Shown piece by piece: positions 17,223 through 25,649 of a DNA stretch of 64,000 bases. The stretch comes from an uncultured Myxococcales bacterium (lineage in GTDB: Bacteria; Myxococcota_A; Polyangia; Polyangiales; Polyangiaceae). The notes below the pieces were generated by a model, which worked only from the letters and a program-made list of their open reading frames with translations, was not told the origin of the DNA and ran no database searches. Every line of letters begins with the position of its first letter. Position 1 is the first letter of the stretch. Made by a program: the position numbers and the translations under genes. The DNA is taken from assembly GCA_937949945.1 (NCBI GenBank), contig CALFEQ010000171.1:1-64000 (forward strand). Direction: 5' to 3'.

Positions 17223-17819
17223 TCACTCCTGATCGCAGTTCTCGAAGCGGAACTCCGCGTGGGCCTCGCACTGCTTCTGCGCGCCGGGGTTCTCCGCGCG
17301 CGGGCAGACGACGACGCCCCAGACGCGTCCGGCGGCGACGCCCTGGAACGGCGTCTCGTAGCGGACGGTGCAGCCGCGATCGAGCTGCTCGTAGGTGTTC
17401 TTCGTGAACCGGCTCGAGAAGATCGCGTGGATGTTCGTCTGCTCGCCGGTCGTCTTGAAGCGGCCGTCGATGCGGAAAAACCCGCCGGTCGCGCCGGACA
17501 GATCGACGGAGGCCGCGACGTCGAACTCGTCGGGGCCGACGGGCTTGACCGAGCAAGCCACGCTGACGACGCCCTGCTCCCACTTGTCGCCGTCCTTGAC
17601 CGGCTGCGACGGCTTCGGCGGGTCCGTGCCCGGAGTCCCCCATTCGCCGACGCGGAACAGCTCGCCCGTGTCCGAGCAGTCGTTGCCCGTGCCGCGCTCG
17701 AGATGCCCGTCGAAGATGACCTGGGGTGTGGCCTTCTGCTCGTCCTCGCAGCCGGCGGTGAGCACGGCGAGGCTCGGAATCGATACCAGGCAGACGATCG
17801 CGTGACGGCGTCGGAACAT
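17223..17819 (-). CDS. Lipoprotein of unknown function
   Basis: The product is 198 residues. The lipoprotein signal 'MFRRRHAIVCLVSIPSLAVL' is followed by lipobox LTAGC with Cys24. The acidic +2/+3 residues (E, D) would matter for sorting if the E. coli rule held here. The mature domain is about 170 residues with five or more cysteines and a beta-rich pattern ('VKPVGPDEFDVAASVDLSGA', 'FRIDGRFKTTGEQT'). No family is recognised. ATG 17819 is preceded by CGGAGAG. Its terminus faces the small TPR gene. Confidence 0.75.
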   Translation of the reverse strand: MFRRRHAIVCLVSIPSLAVLTAGCEDEQKATPQVIFDGHLERGTGNDCSDTGELFRVGEWGTPGTDPPKPSQPVKDGDKWEQGVVSVACSVKPVGPDEFDVAASVDLSGATGGFFRIDGRFKTTGEQTNIHAIFSSRFTKNTYEQLDRGCTVRYETPFQGVAAGRVWGVVVCPRAENPGAQKQCEAHAEFRFENCDQE

Positions 17820-17892
17820 CGGAGCTCTCCGGTGAGAAGAAAGGCCTACGCGGACATCCTACCAGGGCTCCGCGCGAACGACCTAGAGGCTG

Positions 17893-19080
17893 TCAGAGAA
17901 CGGCCTCCATCGCCCGGAAGCCCCGGGCGAGGTCCTCCTTCAGGTCCTCGACGTCCTCGAGGCCGACGCTGAGCCGTACGAGCCCGTCGCCGATCCCGAG
18001 CGCCCGCCGTGCCTCGGGCTCGAGGCTCGCGTGCGTCATGATGGCCGGCAGCTCCGCCAGCGACTCGACCCCGCCGAGGCTCTCGGCGCACGTGAACACG
18101 CGGAGCGCCTTCAGGAAGGCCGCCGCGGGCGCCGTCCCGCGGTCCTTCGTGCGGAGGTCGAACGTGATCATTCCGCCGAAGTCCTTCATCTGGCGCGCCG
18201 CGACCGCGTGGCCGGGGTGCTCCGGGAGCCCGGGGTAGTGCACGCGCGCGACCTCGGGACGCTTCGACAGCCAGTCGACGAGCGCCTTGGCGGTCGCAAC
18301 GTGCTGGCGCATGCGGACGCCGAGCGTCTTGAGCCCGCGCAGGACGAGGTAGCAGTCGAACGGGCTCGGCACGCCGCCGGCCGACTTCTGGAGGAACTGG
18401 ATCTTGTCGGCGAGCGTCTTGTCGCTCGTGAGGACGGCTCCGCCGACGACGTCGGAGTGGCCGTTCAGGTACTTCGTCGTCGAGTGGACGACGAGCGTGG
18501 CGCCGAGATCGAGCGGGCGTTGGAGCATCGGCGTCGCGAACGTGTTGTCGACCGCGAGCGGGATGCCCGCCTTCTTCGCGACGTCCGCGAGCGCCGCGAT
18601 GTCGAAGATCTTGAGCATCGGGTTCGACGGCGTCTCGAGCCAGACGAGGCGCGTGTTCGGCCGAATCGCCTCGCGGACCTTCACCGGATCGCTCATGTCC
18701 ATGAAGGTCGCCTCGAGCCCGAACTGCTTCATCACCTTGTCGAAGATGCGGAACGTGCCTCCGTAGACGTCGTCGCCCACGAGCACGTGGTCGCCGCTCT
18801 TCAGCGTGAGCAGCACGGCCGTCGTCGCCGCGCACCCGCTCCCGAACGCGAAGCCGTACGCGGCGCCTTCGAGCGCGGCGAGACACTTCTCGAGCGCGGT
18901 GCGCGTCGGGTTGCCCGCGCGCGAGTAGTCGTACGGTCCCTTGAGCACGCCCGGGCCGTCCTGCGCGAACGTGCTCGAGAGGACGATCGGCGGCATCACC
19001 GCGCCCGTGATGGGATCGGGATCCTGGCCGGCGTGGATGCAGAGGGTGTCGGGCCGGTAGCTCGAGTCGTTCGCAGACAT
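17893..19080 (-). CDS. PLP-dependent trans-sulfuration enzyme (cystathionine gamma-synthase/lyase family)
   Basis: The product is 395 residues, the normal family length. Motifs include 'SRAGNPTRTALEKCLAALEG' (phosphate-binding Tyr/Arg), 'FGSGCAATTAVLLTLKSGDH', 'LVWLETPSNPMLKIFDI', 'PLAVDNTFATPMLQRPLDLG', and 'VVHSTTKYLNGHSDVVGGAV' with the Schiff-base Lys near 211. 'SLGGVESL' near 338 and 'VRLSVGLEDVEDL' complete the signature. The family covers MetB, MetC-type and CTH enzymes, which sequence alone does not separate cleanly, so the exact reaction (cystathionine formation or cleavage, or methionine gamma-lyase) is left open. Cofactor and fold are certain. Confidence 0.93.
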   Translation of the reverse strand: MSANDSSYRPDTLCIHAGQDPDPITGAVMPPIVLSSTFAQDGPGVLKGPYDYSRAGNPTRTALEKCLAALEGAAYGFAFGSGCAATTAVLLTLKSGDHVLVGDDVYGGTFRIFDKVMKQFGLEATFMDMSDPVKVREAIRPNTRLVWLETPSNPMLKIFDIAALADVAKKAGIPLAVDNTFATPMLQRPLDLGATLVVHSTTKYLNGHSDVVGGAVLTSDKTLADKIQFLQKSAGGVPSPFDCYLVLRGLKTLGVRMRQHVATAKALVDWLSKRPEVARVHYPGLPEHPGHAVAARQMKDFGGMITFDLRTKDRGTAPAAAFLKALRVFTCAESLGGVESLAELPAIMTHASLEPEARRALGIGDGLVRLSVGLEDVEDLKEDLARGFRAMEAVL

Positions 19081-19086
19081 GGCGCC

Positions 19087-19095
19087 GATCTAGCA
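19087..19095 (-). promoter_or_regulatory. Extended -10 box of the trans-sulfuration gene
   Basis: Read on the minus strand: TGC plus TAGATC, ending 6 nt before the ATG at 19080, with no ribosome site. Same pattern as at 11495 and 7258. Confidence 0.4.
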
Positions 19096-19175
19096 CACCG
19101 GCCGCGCCGAGAGCCGCGGAACGGGCGCAGCGCCCGATGCGCGTCTTCGGGTCGCGCCTCCCGCGCCCCGGAAAT

Positions 19176-19943
19176 TCACGAGCTGCCTCGGAGGAGCGCG
19201 AGCACCTCGCGCGCGGAGGCCGGCCGCTCGGCGGGCTCGTGCGCGAGGCAGGCGACGATGGCGGCGTGACCGGGACCGCGGGTCTTCAGCGCTTCGTGCT
19301 CGGGGCGGAGCAGTGGCGTCTCGGCGGCGGTGGCCAAGAGGGCGGCGAACGTCGTCGCATCGTTCGTCGGGCGCGGCGGCGCTCCCGTCGCGACGTGGAG
19401 GAGCGAGGCGGCGAGCGAGAAGAGATCGCTCTTCTCGGTGGGCGTCTCCCCGCGGGCGACCTCGGGCGCGACGTAGCCGAGGGTCCCGCGGAAGGAACCG
19501 TCGGTTCGCGGAGGGCCGTCGCGCCACAACGCGAGGTCGAGGTCGAGGAGCACCGCCCGCGATGCGTCGTCCTCCACCGCGACGTTCGACGGGCTGAGGT
19601 CGGCGTGGACGACTCGGAGCGGACCGCGCTCGTCGCTCGCTTCGTGGAGGGCGGCGAGGGCCTCGAACGTCGAGCGGATGGCGCGCTCGACCCACGCGGT
19701 GTCGAGCGGAGCGCCTTCGGTCATGCGGTCCGCCAGCGTCGGGAAGCGAAGGCGCTCGGTCCGGTGCCAAGGCCCGCGCGCGTCTTCCCCGTGCTCGAGG
19801 ACGCGCGGGACGACGCCGGTCTTCGAGAGCGCGACGAGGAGGGCGATCTCGGAACGGAGCTGGGCGACGGCCTCCGGCTCCGTGCGCTCGCGGGACGAGA
19901 GGCGTTTCTCGACGTGGAGGTCGCTGCGGAGGATCTCGGGCAT
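19176..19943 (-). CDS. Divergent Ser/Thr protein-kinase-like protein
   Basis: The product is about 255 residues. C-lobe kinase motifs are present: 'RVVHADLSPSNVAVED' (HRD written as HAD), 'AVLLDLDLALW' (DFG written as DLD), 'GTLGYVAPEVARGE' (APE) and 'SDLFSLAASLLHVATG'. The N-lobe is poor: no Gly-rich loop is visible. The only candidate Lys is in 'LHVEKRL' near residue 13, so ATP binding may be altered or lost. The start is set at ATG 19943, which removes about 60 residues of poor sequence that overlap the divergent PLD gene. It could be an active atypical kinase or a pseudokinase. Confidence 0.75.
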   Translation of the reverse strand: MPEILRSDLHVEKRLSSRERTEPEAVAQLRSEIALLVALSKTGVVPRVLEHGEDARGPWHRTERLRFPTLADRMTEGAPLDTAWVERAIRSTFEALAALHEASDERGPLRVVHADLSPSNVAVEDDASRAVLLDLDLALWRDGPPRTDGSFRGTLGYVAPEVARGETPTEKSDLFSLAASLLHVATGAPPRPTNDATTFAALLATAAETPLLRPEHEALKTRGPGHAAIVACLAHEPAERPASAREVLALLRGSS

Positions 19944-20031
19944 GGCGGGAAGGCGGCAGGCTCCGGGCTCCGGAGAAGAAAAAGGCCGTATCGGGTGGCC
20001 GATCGACCGATCGTGGGCCATCTTACGCGCC

Positions 20032-21159
20032 GTGGCTCGGTCCTGGTCGTTCTTCATCGCGCTCACCGCGATTGCAGCGGCGTGCAACACGGCGGAGCTC
20101 AAGCAGGCGCCGCGTTCCACGGGCTCGACGGACGACCCCTCCTATTACGAGGGGGACTGCCTCCCGGACGAAGAGTGCGAAGACTCGATATCTCCGAGCC
20201 CGGGGCTGGACGCCGGACGGTCCGATACCGTCGACGGCGGCACGCTCCCGATGAGCAAGGGCGTCACCATCCAGGTGCAGCCTTCGGACCGGGGCGCCGC
20301 GCTCCTCGACGCCATCCGCAGCGCGAAGAAGAGCGTGCACATGACGATGTACCTCTTGTCGAACGACGACGTCGTCGAGGCGCTGGGCGATCTCAAGGCG
20401 CAGGGCAAGGACGTGAAGGTCGTCCTCAACAAGGACTTCCCGCCGAACGGCGGCAACAACACGAAGGCGTACAACGCGCTCAGGTCGCGTGGCGTCCCCG
20501 TTCAGTGGGCGCCCAGCGCGTACACGTTCACGCACGCGAAGACGATCATCATCGACGGCGAGAAGGTCATCGTGATGACGATGAACCTGACCGAGTCGAG
20601 CGCCGCGACGAACCGCGAGTACATCGCGACGGACACCGACCCGGAGGACGTCGCCGACGCCGAGCGCATCTTCGACGCGGACTTCAACAACAAGGCGCTT
20701 TCGCTGACGAGCAAGCTCGTCGTCTCCCCTCGAGGCGCCAACTACCTCGACGCTCGCGATCACCTGAGGACGCTCATCAACTCCGCGAAGACGTCGCTCG
20801 ACGTGGAGGTGCAGTCCCTGAGCGACGCGGGCATCGTCGACGCGATCATCCTCGCCCACCAGGCAGGCGTCGCGGTCCGCGTCGTCATCAGCGGCGACAA
20901 CGAGCTCACCCCCGCGCAACGCAACGCCCTCGACGAGCTGAAGCAGCACGGCGTCCCCGTCCGCGCGCTCCAGCGCCCCGACATGCACGCGAAGGCGATC
21001 GTCGTCGACGAAGAGAAGGTCTTCGTCGGCTCGCACAACTTCACGAGCACGGCCCTCTTCGAGAACCGCGAGGTCGGCGTGATGACGGACGACCGCGCGC
21101 AGGCCGCCAAGGTGCGCGCGGTGATTGCGGAGGACTTCGAGAAGGGGAGGGAGCCCTGA
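20032..21159 (+). CDS. Phospholipase D-family lipoprotein (two HKD motifs)
   Basis: The product is 375 residues. The signal 'MARSWSFFIALTAIAAAC' gives lipidation at Cys18, followed by a Ser/Asp/Pro linker to about 80. The first PLD half has 'FTHAKTIIIDGEKVIVMTMN' (HxKx4D). The second has 'MHAKAIVVDEEKVFVGSHN', ending the active site. This is the PLDc_2 (cardiolipin-synthase/nuclease-like) arrangement: a single polypeptide with both HKD sets forms one catalytic centre. Substrate (phospholipid or nucleic acid) is unknown. The periplasmic/outer-membrane location suggests lipid or extracellular DNA. GTG 20032 is chosen because it begins the lipoprotein signal. Two heptads of GGCTCCG lie about 60 bp upstream. 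Confidence 0.85.
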   Translation: MARSWSFFIALTAIAAACNTAELKQAPRSTGSTDDPSYYEGDCLPDEECEDSISPSPGLDAGRSDTVDGGTLPMSKGVTIQVQPSDRGAALLDAIRSAKKSVHMTMYLLSNDDVVEALGDLKAQGKDVKVVLNKDFPPNGGNNTKAYNALRSRGVPVQWAPSAYTFTHAKTIIIDGEKVIVMTMNLTESSAATNREYIATDTDPEDVADAERIFDADFNNKALSLTSKLVVSPRGANYLDARDHLRTLINSAKTSLDVEVQSLSDAGIVDAIILAHQAGVAVRVVISGDNELTPAQRNALDELKQHGVPVRALQRPDMHAKAIVVDEEKVFVGSHNFTSTALFENREVGVMTDDRAQAAKVRAVIAEDFEKGREP

Positions 21160-21164
21160 GCTTC

Positions 21165-21315
21165 GCTCAGGCTCCAGGCTCCAGGCTCCGGGCTCCACGG
21201 CCGACAGCTCCGGATTCGTCCCTTCCTCGCGGGTGAGCCGCCTGCGGCCGATGGCTCGACCTTGGGGTCGCAGGTCTCTTCCTCTGGAGCCTGGAGCCGG
21301 GAGCCTGGAGCCTCT
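21165..21315. repeat. Intergenic heptad element, locus C (inverted arms)
   Basis: The left arm (21165-21196) consists of tandem GGCTCCA/GGCTCCG heptads, starting about 5 nt after the PLD stop. The right arm (21282-21315) consists of tandem CTGGAGC heptads. The arms are near-perfect reverse complements over about 25-30 nt, separated by about 85 nt, and can form a long stem. Nothing in the interior looks coding. The element sits between the PLD gene and the tRNA promoter. Confidence 0.8.
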
Positions 21316-21327
21316 CAATCAAAGCCC

Positions 21328-21355
21328 TTGCAACGCCAACGGGCGGCGGTATGTT
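21328..21355 (+). promoter_or_regulatory. Probable promoter of tRNA-His
   Basis: TTGCAA (21328-21333), a 16-bp spacer, then TATGTT (21350-21355). The box ends 12 nt before the tRNA, immediately downstream of the heptad element. Confidence 0.5.
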
Positions 21356-21367
21356 CCCCGTCCCAAC

Positions 21368-21441
21368 GGTGGGTGTAGCTCAGCTGGTAGAGCTCCGGAT
21401 TGTGGTTCCGGCTGTCGCGGGTTCGAGCCCCGTCACTCACC
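21368..21441 (+). tRNA. tRNA-His (anticodon GTG)
   Basis: A complete cloverleaf can be drawn. The acceptor GTGGGTG pairs with CACTCAC with one G-U pair. The D arm is GCTC/GAGC, the anticodon stem CCGGA/TCCGG with loop TTGTGGT (anticodon GTG at 21402-21404), and the T arm GCGGG/CCCGT with loop TTCGAGC. An extra G at 21368 faces C73, the G(-1):C73 pair that is the histidine identity element. The 3' CCA is not encoded, so it must be added by the CCA enzyme. Confidence 0.96.
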
Positions 21442-21474
21442 CCGCTGCTCGTTGATCGCTCCGAGAGGAGGCGA

Positions 21475-22116
21475 TCATCGGGCCCACTTGTATCGGATCG
21501 GCCGGAAGACCCGGCCGTCCGAGATTCGCAGCGTGGTCGCGTCCACCTTCGTGAATTTCGCGACCTTCTCGTGCGCGACCTGCCCGCAGCGTGACTGCTG
21601 GAGGATGAGCGCCTCGCCGGCCGCTTCGTCGACCCAGCCGCCCCAGAGCATGACGTGGCCCCTGCCGTTCAGCGCGTCGCCGGGGGCGAGGTCGCGGACG
21701 TCGATCACGTCGCTGATTTCGTCGTCGTAGGGGGCGAGGCCGGACGTCGTCCGGCCGGGGGCGGGAAGCCCCCACGACCACGAGACGAACCCGGAGCAGT
21801 CGCTCCGGTAGGCGTTCCATTCTTCGTTGTCCGACTCGCCGTCGCGCCGGCAGACGCCTCCGCAAATCGCGTCCTTGCCGCCGTTCGGACCGCCGCAATA
21901 CGGCATCTTCGCTTCGATCCAGAGACGCGCGCGCGCGAGCGCCCGCTCGCCGAAGCTGGGTTTCGACGGGATCGTCTTGGGGGACGCGCGCGGCGGCTCC
22001 TCGCCGTCGTCCTGCGCGTCGGGGTCGCCACTGGTCCATGACTCTGGATCGTCCGCGCACCCAGGAGCCAGGCAGAGAGCGCCTAACAGTGGGATAATGT
22101 AGCGAACTGTCCGCAT
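21475..22116 (-). CDS. NlpC/P60-like or CHAP-like cell-wall hydrolase lipoprotein
   Basis: The product is about 213 residues. Signal 'MRTVRYIIPLLGALCLAPGC' gives lipidation at Cys20. The catalytic pattern is Cys in 'YRSDCSGFVSWSWGLP' and His in 'LNGRGHVMLWGGWVDE', the order seen in NlpC/P60 peptidoglycan endopeptidases. A proposed third polar residue cannot be assigned by eye. Two extra Cys pairs precede the catalytic Cys. ATG 22116 is preferred to a TTG at 22131 because it directly begins the signal. The gene converges on tRNA-His, with about 34 bp between the two ends. Confidence 0.75.
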   Translation of the reverse strand: MRTVRYIIPLLGALCLAPGCADDPESWTSGDPDAQDDGEEPPRASPKTIPSKPSFGERALARARLWIEAKMPYCGGPNGGKDAICGGVCRRDGESDNEEWNAYRSDCSGFVSWSWGLPAPGRTTSGLAPYDDEISDVIDVRDLAPGDALNGRGHVMLWGGWVDEAAGEALILQQSRCGQVAHEKVAKFTKVDATTLRISDGRVFRPIRYKWAR

Positions 22117-22178
22117 CCCGCCCCAGCCCAAGCATTCGGCGTGCCTGAGCTGAGAGGGCGATCACGGTCGGTCGGTCG

Positions 22179-23210
22179 TCACTGGTCGACGTTCTTCCAG
22201 GCCTCTTTGGCGACGCGTACCGCTCGGTCGAGGTCCTCGTGATCGACGTCGCGGGCGATCTCGACCGCGGTGCCTTCGAGGATTCCGCGGGTCGCGGCGA
22301 GCAGGCCGGCCTCGAGCGCGACCAGGTCGTAGCCGCCTTCGAGCACGAGAAGGACGCGACCATCGGCGGATTTGTCCGCGACGCGGCGGAGCTCGCGCGC
22401 CATCCACCCGAAGGCGGCGGGGGTCAGCTCCATTTCCGCCAGCGGGTCGCGCGCGGCCGCGTCGAAGCCGGCGCTGATGATGACGAGCTCGGGGGCGTAC
22501 TCCTCGAGGGCGGGGAGGATGACGCGCTCGAACGCGCCCCGGTAGACCGCGTCGCCGCCTCCGGCGGTGAGGGGGACGTTGATGGTGAACCCGGCGCCGG
22601 GGCCTTCGCCCGTTTCGCCGACCGCGCCCGTGCCCGGGTAGAACGGGAACTGATGGGTCGAGATGTAGAGGACACCGGGATCGCGGTAGAACGCCTCCTG
22701 GGTCCCGTTGCCGTGGTGCACGTCCCAGTCGACGACGGCGATGCGCGAGATCCCGCGTGACCGCGCGTGCGCGGCCGCCAGCGCGACGTTGTTGAACAGG
22801 CAGAAACCCATGGCCTGCGCCGGCCGCGCGTGGTGGCCCGGGGGTCGGACGAGCGCGAGGCCGCGCTTGGTCGGGCCGGTCAGGAGCCTGTCCACGAGGG
22901 CGACCGTGCCGCCGGCCGCGAGCTCGGCGACCGTGATGCTCTCCGGCCCGACGAACGTGTCGGCGTCGATGTGGCCGTCTTCGCCGCGGAGTGACTGCAT
23001 CCACCGCACGAAGCGCGGCTCGTGGACGCGAACGAGCTCTTCCTCCGTGATCGGCCGGGGCTCGACCGGCGCGAACTCCAGACCGAACGAGCGGCGCGCC
23101 TTCTCGATCGCCGCCTGGGCCGCATCGAGGCGCTCCGGCCTCTCCGGGTGGTAGGCGCTCGAGCGGTGCTGGAAGAACCGCGGGTCGGACAGGAGGAGCG
23201 CATCAGTCAT
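22179..23210 (-). CDS. Histone-deacetylase-family (acetoin utilization/acetylpolyamine amidohydrolase) enzyme
   Basis: The product is 343 residues. It shows the class II HDAC-like active site: 'LVRPPGHHARPAQAMGFCLF' (tandem His), 'AVVDWDVHHGNGTQEAFY' (zinc Asp and His), 'IISAGFDAAARDPLAEM' (second zinc Asp) and 'LVLEGGYDL' (transition-state Tyr). Bacterial members remove acetyl groups from lysine or polyamines. Substrate is unknown here. ATG 23210 gives the standard N-terminus 'LLLSDPRFFQHRSSAYHPERP'. It is divergent from the Cache sensor gene. Confidence 0.93.
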   Translation of the reverse strand: MTDALLLSDPRFFQHRSSAYHPERPERLDAAQAAIEKARRSFGLEFAPVEPRPITEEELVRVHEPRFVRWMQSLRGEDGHIDADTFVGPESITVAELAAGGTVALVDRLLTGPTKRGLALVRPPGHHARPAQAMGFCLFNNVALAAAHARSRGISRIAVVDWDVHHGNGTQEAFYRDPGVLYISTHQFPFYPGTGAVGETGEGPGAGFTINVPLTAGGGDAVYRGAFERVILPALEEYAPELVIISAGFDAAARDPLAEMELTPAAFGWMARELRRVADKSADGRVLLVLEGGYDLVALEAGLLAATRGILEGTAVEIARDVDHEDLDRAVRVAKEAWKNVDQ

Positions 23211-23311
23211 GGGTTGCCGCAGTCGAGCGACGGATGATAGCGTCTCGCGACGTATCGAGGAGTCTTCTCGGCGCGGTCGTCCGGCGTAGCCCTCGCAACA
23301 CCAGAGGCGGA

Positions 23312-24712
23312 ATGCGAAACAAGATCATCGCAGTCAACGCCGTCATCATGCTGATCGTGGGGCTGCTGTCCTTCGCGATCGTGTGGACTCAGCTCTCCAT
23401 CGCGACCCGCAGCACCGAGCAGCTCAAGAAGAGCGCTCAGCGCGACGCCGTCGCCATCGCGGCGCGGCTCCAGCTCGACGGGCTCCGCGCCGAGCGATGG
23501 CTCGCGGCGAAGGCGGCGGAGCCCGCGACGCGCGCCTTGCTCTCCAAGGGCGCGACGCCGGACGCGCGCGCAGACGCCGCTCGTCAGCTCTCCGATCAGA
23601 TCGCGAACGCCGCGCCGGCCGCGCTCGGGACGAAGCCCTCGGTCGTCGGCGTCATCGACTCGAACGGAAAGGTCCTCGGTCGCAACGGCTCCGACCTCGG
23701 CCGTGGCGACGACGTCGCGGCGACGTATCCGGCGTTCAAGGAAGCGCTCGCCAAGTCTTCCCCCGGCTCGGACATCTGGACCGAGACGAAGCGCGCCGAC
23801 CAGTACATCGCGTCGTACGTGCCCGTGCGCGACGAGAGCGGCCGCACGACGATGCTGTTCATCGGCATCCCGCTGAACGACGCCCTCGCGAAGGTCACCG
23901 AGGGCGCCGCCGGACGCGGCGTCCTCCTCATGAACGACAAGAACGACGTCCTCACGAGCACGCAGAACGTCGACGACGCCAAGAACGTCCTCAAGTCGGG
24001 CGCGCCCGAGGTCGCCTCCGCGATTGCCGCCGGCAACGTCGTCGCGGGCAGCAAGGACGGCATCCACTTCGCCGTCGCGCCGCTCGACGGGTTCGGCGAG
24101 AAGAAGGTCGCCGTCGTCGCCATCGCGCCGAGCTCGCTTCTCGAGGGCGTGAAGTCGGCGCCGTGGTCGATCCTCGGCGTCATGGTCCTCGGTCTCGGCC
24201 TCGTCGCCGCCGGCGGCTGGTTCCTCGGCAACTACATCTCGCGGCCGCTCGCGACGCTCGAGGAGGGCTTGCTCGCGATCCTCAACGGTCAGACCGACAA
24301 GCGCTTCGACCTCGATCACGCCGAGCTCGGCGGGCTCGCCTTCCGCATCGACCAGCTCCTCAACCAGCTCATGGGCGTGGAGGAGGACAACACCGACGAG
24401 CAGGGCCGCGTCTCGAAGGCGCCCAGCCCGGCGGCGTTCGGCGAGGCGCTCGCCGTCGATCGGAGCGGCGCGGCGGCCGCGACACATCCGCTCGCGAGCG
24501 AGCCGGCGGAGCAGTACTACGCGCGCCTCTACCGCGAGTACATCGCGGCCAAGCGCTCGCTCGGCGAGCAGGTCGACCACATCACGGACGCGGCCTTCCG
24601 CAGCCGCATCCAGGGGATGGAGCAGGAGGCGCTCGCGAAGCACGGCCGGCCCGTTCGCTACCAGGTGCAGGTCAACGGCCGCGAGGTCGTGCTCCTCGCC
24701 GTCCCTCTGTGA
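23312..24712 (+). CDS. Membrane-bound Cache-type sensor protein without an output domain
   Basis: The product is 466 residues. TM1 is at about 7-27 ('IIAVNAVIMLIVGLLSFAIV'). A periplasmic region of about 270 residues has the double-Cache pattern ('VVGVIDSNGKVLGRNGSD', 'YIASYVPVRDESGRTTMLFI'). TM2 is at about 290-312 ('GVMVLGLGLVAAGGWFLG'), followed by a HAMP-like stretch ('ISRPLATLEEGLLAILNG'). The cytoplasmic tail of about 150 residues is not a kinase, cyclase or methyl-accepting domain. Its ending 'YYARLYREYIAAKRSLGEQV...VLLAVPL' is unrecognised. ATG 23312 follows AGAGGCGGA. The HEAT gene 160 bp downstream on the same strand may be a partner. Confidence 0.75.
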   Translation: MRNKIIAVNAVIMLIVGLLSFAIVWTQLSIATRSTEQLKKSAQRDAVAIAARLQLDGLRAERWLAAKAAEPATRALLSKGATPDARADAARQLSDQIANAAPAALGTKPSVVGVIDSNGKVLGRNGSDLGRGDDVAATYPAFKEALAKSSPGSDIWTETKRADQYIASYVPVRDESGRTTMLFIGIPLNDALAKVTEGAAGRGVLLMNDKNDVLTSTQNVDDAKNVLKSGAPEVASAIAAGNVVAGSKDGIHFAVAPLDGFGEKKVAVVAIAPSSLLEGVKSAPWSILGVMVLGLGLVAAGGWFLGNYISRPLATLEEGLLAILNGQTDKRFDLDHAELGGLAFRIDQLLNQLMGVEEDNTDEQGRVSKAPSPAAFGEALAVDRSGAAAATHPLASEPAEQYYARLYREYIAAKRSLGEQVDHITDAAFRSRIQGMEQEALAKHGRPVRYQVQVNGREVVLLAVPL

Positions 24713-24831
24713 GGGCCTCCCGGCCTCGGCGCTTCGCTCGGGCGTCCCGTCGCCCGTCGGGCGGCGCACGCCCACTTGTCCGTCGTCATCGGGGCGGATC
24801 TGGGTTTACATTCTGGTGAGGCCTCGCGCGG

Positions 24832-24860
24832 TTGAAACTGCGGCGTACGGGTCTTAGGTT
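24832..24860 (+). promoter_or_regulatory. Promoter of the HEAT-repeat gene
   Basis: TTGAAA (24832-24837), a 17-bp spacer, then TAGGTT (24855-24860), 12 nt before ATG 24873. The predicted start site leaves a leader of about 5-6 nt with no ribosome site. Confidence 0.5.
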
Positions 24861-24872
24861 GAGCGCTCCGAC

Positions 24873-25616
24873 ATGGGCCTATTCGATCTCTTCAAGAGCA
24901 AGAACAAGGACGGCGGCGAGAAGAAGAAGGCGAGCCCCGCCGCGAAGTGGGCGGAGGCCGCCGGCAGCAAGCGGGCGCAGCCCTACGACCGCCAGGAGGC
25001 GATCCAGGAGCTCTCGAAGCTCGGAACCGCGGAAGCCGCCGAGGCCCTGCTGAAGCGCTTCACCTTCCAGATCGAGCCCACGATCACGGATCAGGAGGAG
25101 AAGCAGCTCGCCTTCGAGGGCATCCTCCGCGCGGGCAAGGACGCGATCGAGCCGGTGCGCGCGTTCGCCGCCAAGGCCGAGAGCCTGCGCTGGCCGATGC
25201 GCATCCTCAAGGAGCTGCTCGAGGAAGAGGAGCTCGTCGACGAGCTCATCGTGTGGCTCTCGAGGTGGGACACGGAGTACGCGAAGTTCATCGATCCGAA
25301 GCTCCAGATCCTCGAGGAGCTCGGTGATCACAAGAACCCGAAGATCCGCTCGGCGGTCGAGCCGTTCCTCCAGGACGTGAGCGAGCCGGCGCGCTTCAAC
25401 GCGGTCACGACGATCCTCGCGCAGCAGGAGCCCGAGTCGCTCGGCCCGCTGCTCGACCTGATGCTCGAAGAAGAGAGCGTGCGCGTCCGCACCAAGATCG
25501 CCGACGGGCTCGCGGAGCTCGGCTGGGAGATCCCCGAAGATCGGCGCGACCCGATCCGCAAGGTGCTGCCGCCGCAGTTCACCATCGACGGCGCCGGGAC
25601 GGTGAAGAAGCGCTGA
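24873..25616 (+). CDS. HEAT-repeat protein
   Basis: The product is 247 residues, soluble, with no signal peptide. It starts 'MGLFDLFKSKNKDGGEKKK', a basic leader. Helical pairs typical of HEAT/PBS-lyase-type repeats follow: 'RQEAIQELSKLGTAEAAEAL', 'EKQLAFEGILRAGKDAIEPV', 'KLQILEELGDHKNPKIRSAV' and 'RFNAVTTILAQQEPESLGPL'. Such scaffolds bind partner proteins. No catalytic motif is present. It follows the Cache sensor on the same strand but has its own promoter-like sequence. A functional link with the sensor is inferred from position only. Confidence 0.8.
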   Translation: MGLFDLFKSKNKDGGEKKKASPAAKWAEAAGSKRAQPYDRQEAIQELSKLGTAEAAEALLKRFTFQIEPTITDQEEKQLAFEGILRAGKDAIEPVRAFAAKAESLRWPMRILKELLEEEELVDELIVWLSRWDTEYAKFIDPKLQILEELGDHKNPKIRSAVEPFLQDVSEPARFNAVTTILAQQEPESLGPLLDLMLEEESVRVRTKIADGLAELGWEIPEDRRDPIRKVLPPQFTIDGAGTVKKR

Positions 25617-25649
25617 GAGGGCGCGCGGCGATCCTCCGCTCCCGGGAGC

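Noticed and set aside
21165..21315. CRISPR array
   Set aside because: Repeats are 7 bp in tandem with no spacers; no cas genes are in the window.
21125..21730. Plus-strand open frame covering the heptad element and tRNA-His
   Set aside because: It passes through repeats and the tRNA and shows no protein-like sequence.
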